DNA of 64,000 nucleotides from Halocatena salina. GTDB lineage: Archaea > Halobacteriota > Halobacteria > Halobacteriales > Haloarculaceae. The notes under the pieces were generated by a model. The model ran no database searches. It saw nothing but the letters and a program-made list of their open reading frames with translations, and was not told the DNA's origin. The DNA lies in the NCBI RefSeq assembly GCF_023115355.1, contig NZ_CP096019.1, forward strand, positions 1,860,001 to 1,924,000. Direction: 5' to 3'. The translations under genes were made by a program, and so were the position numbers. How positions within the stretch are numbered: position 1 is the first letter of the stretch; each line of letters begins with the position of its first letter. Shown piece by piece: positions 63,063-64,000 of the stretch.

Positions 63063-63581
63063 ATGAGTGACAATCCGCACGCCCGACTGCACACGAACCA
63101 CGGAACCATCGAGATCGAGTTGTTCGAAGAACGCGCCCCGCGCACCGTGGAGAACTTCGTTGGGCTTGCTACCGGCGAGAAAGAATGGACCGATCCCGAG
63201 ACCGGCGAGACGAAACAGGGTGAGCCGTTGTACGATGACGTGCTCTTTCACCGCATCATCGAGGGCTTCATGATTCAGGGCGGGGATCCGACCGGCACGG
63301 GTCGAGGGGGGCCCGGCTACCAGTTTGACGATGAGTTCCACGAGGAACTGTCCCACGACGGGCCGGGCACCGTGTCGATGGCCAACTCCGGGCCGAACAC
63401 CAACGGCTCGCAGTTTTTCATCACGCTCGACGCCCAACCCCATCTCGACGACAAACACTCCGTGTTCGGTTCAGTGACCGACGGGCTGGACGTTGTCAAC
63501 GAAATCGGCTCAGTCGAGACCGACAGCCAGGACCGACCGGTTGAGGACGTGGTGCTCGAATCCGTCACGATTCACCGGTAA
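63063..63581 (+). CDS. Peptidyl-prolyl cis-trans isomerase (cyclophilin)
   Basis: A 172-residue cyclophilin of the bacterial/archaeal cytoplasmic type. Catalytic block FHRIIEGFMIQGGDPTGTGRGGPG, then MANSGPNTNGSQFFITL, and VFGSVTDGLDVVNEI. Arg in HRII and Phe/Met in FMIQ form the active pocket. It has a charged loop ATGEKEWTDPETGETKQG near residues 38-56. Protein-folding helper in the cytoplasm, as there is no signal peptide. Confidence 0.95.
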   Translation: MSDNPHARLHTNHGTIEIELFEERAPRTVENFVGLATGEKEWTDPETGETKQGEPLYDDVLFHRIIEGFMIQGGDPTGTGRGGPGYQFDDEFHEELSHDGPGTVSMANSGPNTNGSQFFITLDAQPHLDDKHSVFGSVTDGLDVVNEIGSVETDSQDRPVEDVVLESVTIHR

Positions 63582-63697
63582 GAACGGCCGTCTCGGTGAT
63601 TGAATCGGGTCATCAGAGCTCACCGTTTCGACCGGTGCGGATCGGGACGTCTCGTTTCTCGCCCAACGGTTTTGCGGTTCTCCGTCCAATTGACGCC

Positions 63698-64000
63698 ATG
63701 GGCAATAAATTCGGCCTCAGCGAGACGGTCTCGATGATGGTCGGAGGGGTCGTCGGCGGTGGGATCTACGCCGCCCTCGGCGTCGTCGTGTCGATCGCCG
63801 GGCCGGCAGCGTGGACTGCCTACCTCTTCGCCGGTCTCATCGCCCTCTGTGCGGGATACTCCTACATCCATCTGAACCGGAATCTGGACGATGACGGCGC
63901 TTCGGTCACCTTCATCGAATCCTACTGGGGGAACGCCACCGTGGCCGGAATGGTCGGCTGGACTCTCCTCATCGGATACATCGGCACGATGGCGATGTAC
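63698..64000 (+). CDS. APC family amino-acid permease (3' end outside window)
   Basis: First 101 residues of a membrane transporter, open to the window edge. MGNKFGLSETVSMMVGGVVGGGIYAALGVVVSIAGPAAW is the conserved first helix of the amino-acid/polyamine/organocation superfamily, including the unwound GxGGGI substrate loop. Further hydrophobic segments (YLFAGLIALCAGYSYIHL and VAGMVGWTLLIGYIG) follow. Substrate unknown. It lies 116 bases after the cyclophilin gene. Confidence 0.85.
   Translation, partial: MGNKFGLSETVSMMVGGVVGGGIYAALGVVVSIAGPAAWTAYLFAGLIALCAGYSYIHLNRNLDDDGASVTFIESYWGNATVAGMVGWTLLIGYIGTMAMY

Overview
The window is chromosomal DNA of a haloarchaeon (class Halobacteria). The evidence is archaeal TFB, ribosomal proteins L15e/L31e/L39e/LX, aIF6, prefoldin alpha and topoisomerase VI beside gyrase; Tat signal peptides including a Tat lipobox; very acidic proteins; and promoters with a TATA-like box about 25-30 bases before the start codon (leaderless transcripts). 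I cannot name a genus. About 65 protein genes, many in tight head-to-tail groups, and one tRNA (Gly, anticodon TCC) are supported. No insertion sequence, CRISPR array, prophage or rRNA was seen.

Layout. 1-8.3 kb: 3' part of a TFB gene, a Tat-exported protein, L15e, a zinc-ribbon ArsR-type regulator, a receiver/PAS histidine kinase whose receiver lacks the phospho-acceptor Asp, a frameshifted small zinc-ribbon gene, a beta-propeller protein and PRPP synthetase. 8.5-14 kb: arginase family enzyme, sugar-nucleotide epimerase, HTH regulator, type II NADH dehydrogenase, two methyltransferases. 14-20.3 kb: a nucleoside uptake and salvage operon (BMP lipoprotein, ABC ATPase, two permeases, cytidine deaminase, nucleoside phosphorylase). 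20.3-22.4 kb: phosphohexomutase and a DUF5793 protein. 22.5-30.7 kb: the topoisomerase block, gyrB-gyrA divergent from top6B-top6A. 30.7-36 kb: AIR-synthase-like protein, AhpD-like protein, HIT, Usp, an atypical SDR, uracil-DNA glycosylase and a methyltransferase.

36-40.4 kb: tRNA-Gly, two tandem zinc-ribbon membrane proteins, an intergenic region with a strong nested hairpin, then the translation/secretion operon L39e-L31e-aIF6-LX-prefoldin-FtsY. 40.4-44.9 kb: ThpR and a TPR protein fired from one short symmetric promoter, DUF424, IMPACT protein, uracil phosphoribosyltransferase, and a small protein coupled to a Get3/ArsA ATPase. 45-52.4 kb: GT39 glycosyltransferase with GtrA, CstA, a hypothetical protein, an ABC exporter pair. 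52.6-64 kb: two aldehyde dehydrogenases, a decayed HTH gene, hotdog thioesterase, XPD/DinG-type helicase, small membrane proteins, a fused AhbA/AhbB-type protein, PH-domain protein, TrpD-like protein, cyclophilin, and the start of an APC permease.

Together the window is mostly core genome: nucleotide salvage (prs, upp, cdd, udp, BMP transporter), DNA topology and repair, translation and protein targeting, with small accessory patches at 0.6-1.0, 5.6-6.5, 36.1-37.5, 44.9-47.4, 55.8-56.3 and 61.1-61.3 kb. No complete undescribed system was identified; the best candidates for novelty are the hairpin at 37.3 kb, the palindromes in the gyrB/top6B control region, the Get3-coupled small protein, the tandem zinc-ribbon membrane proteins, and enzyme homologues that have lost signature residues.
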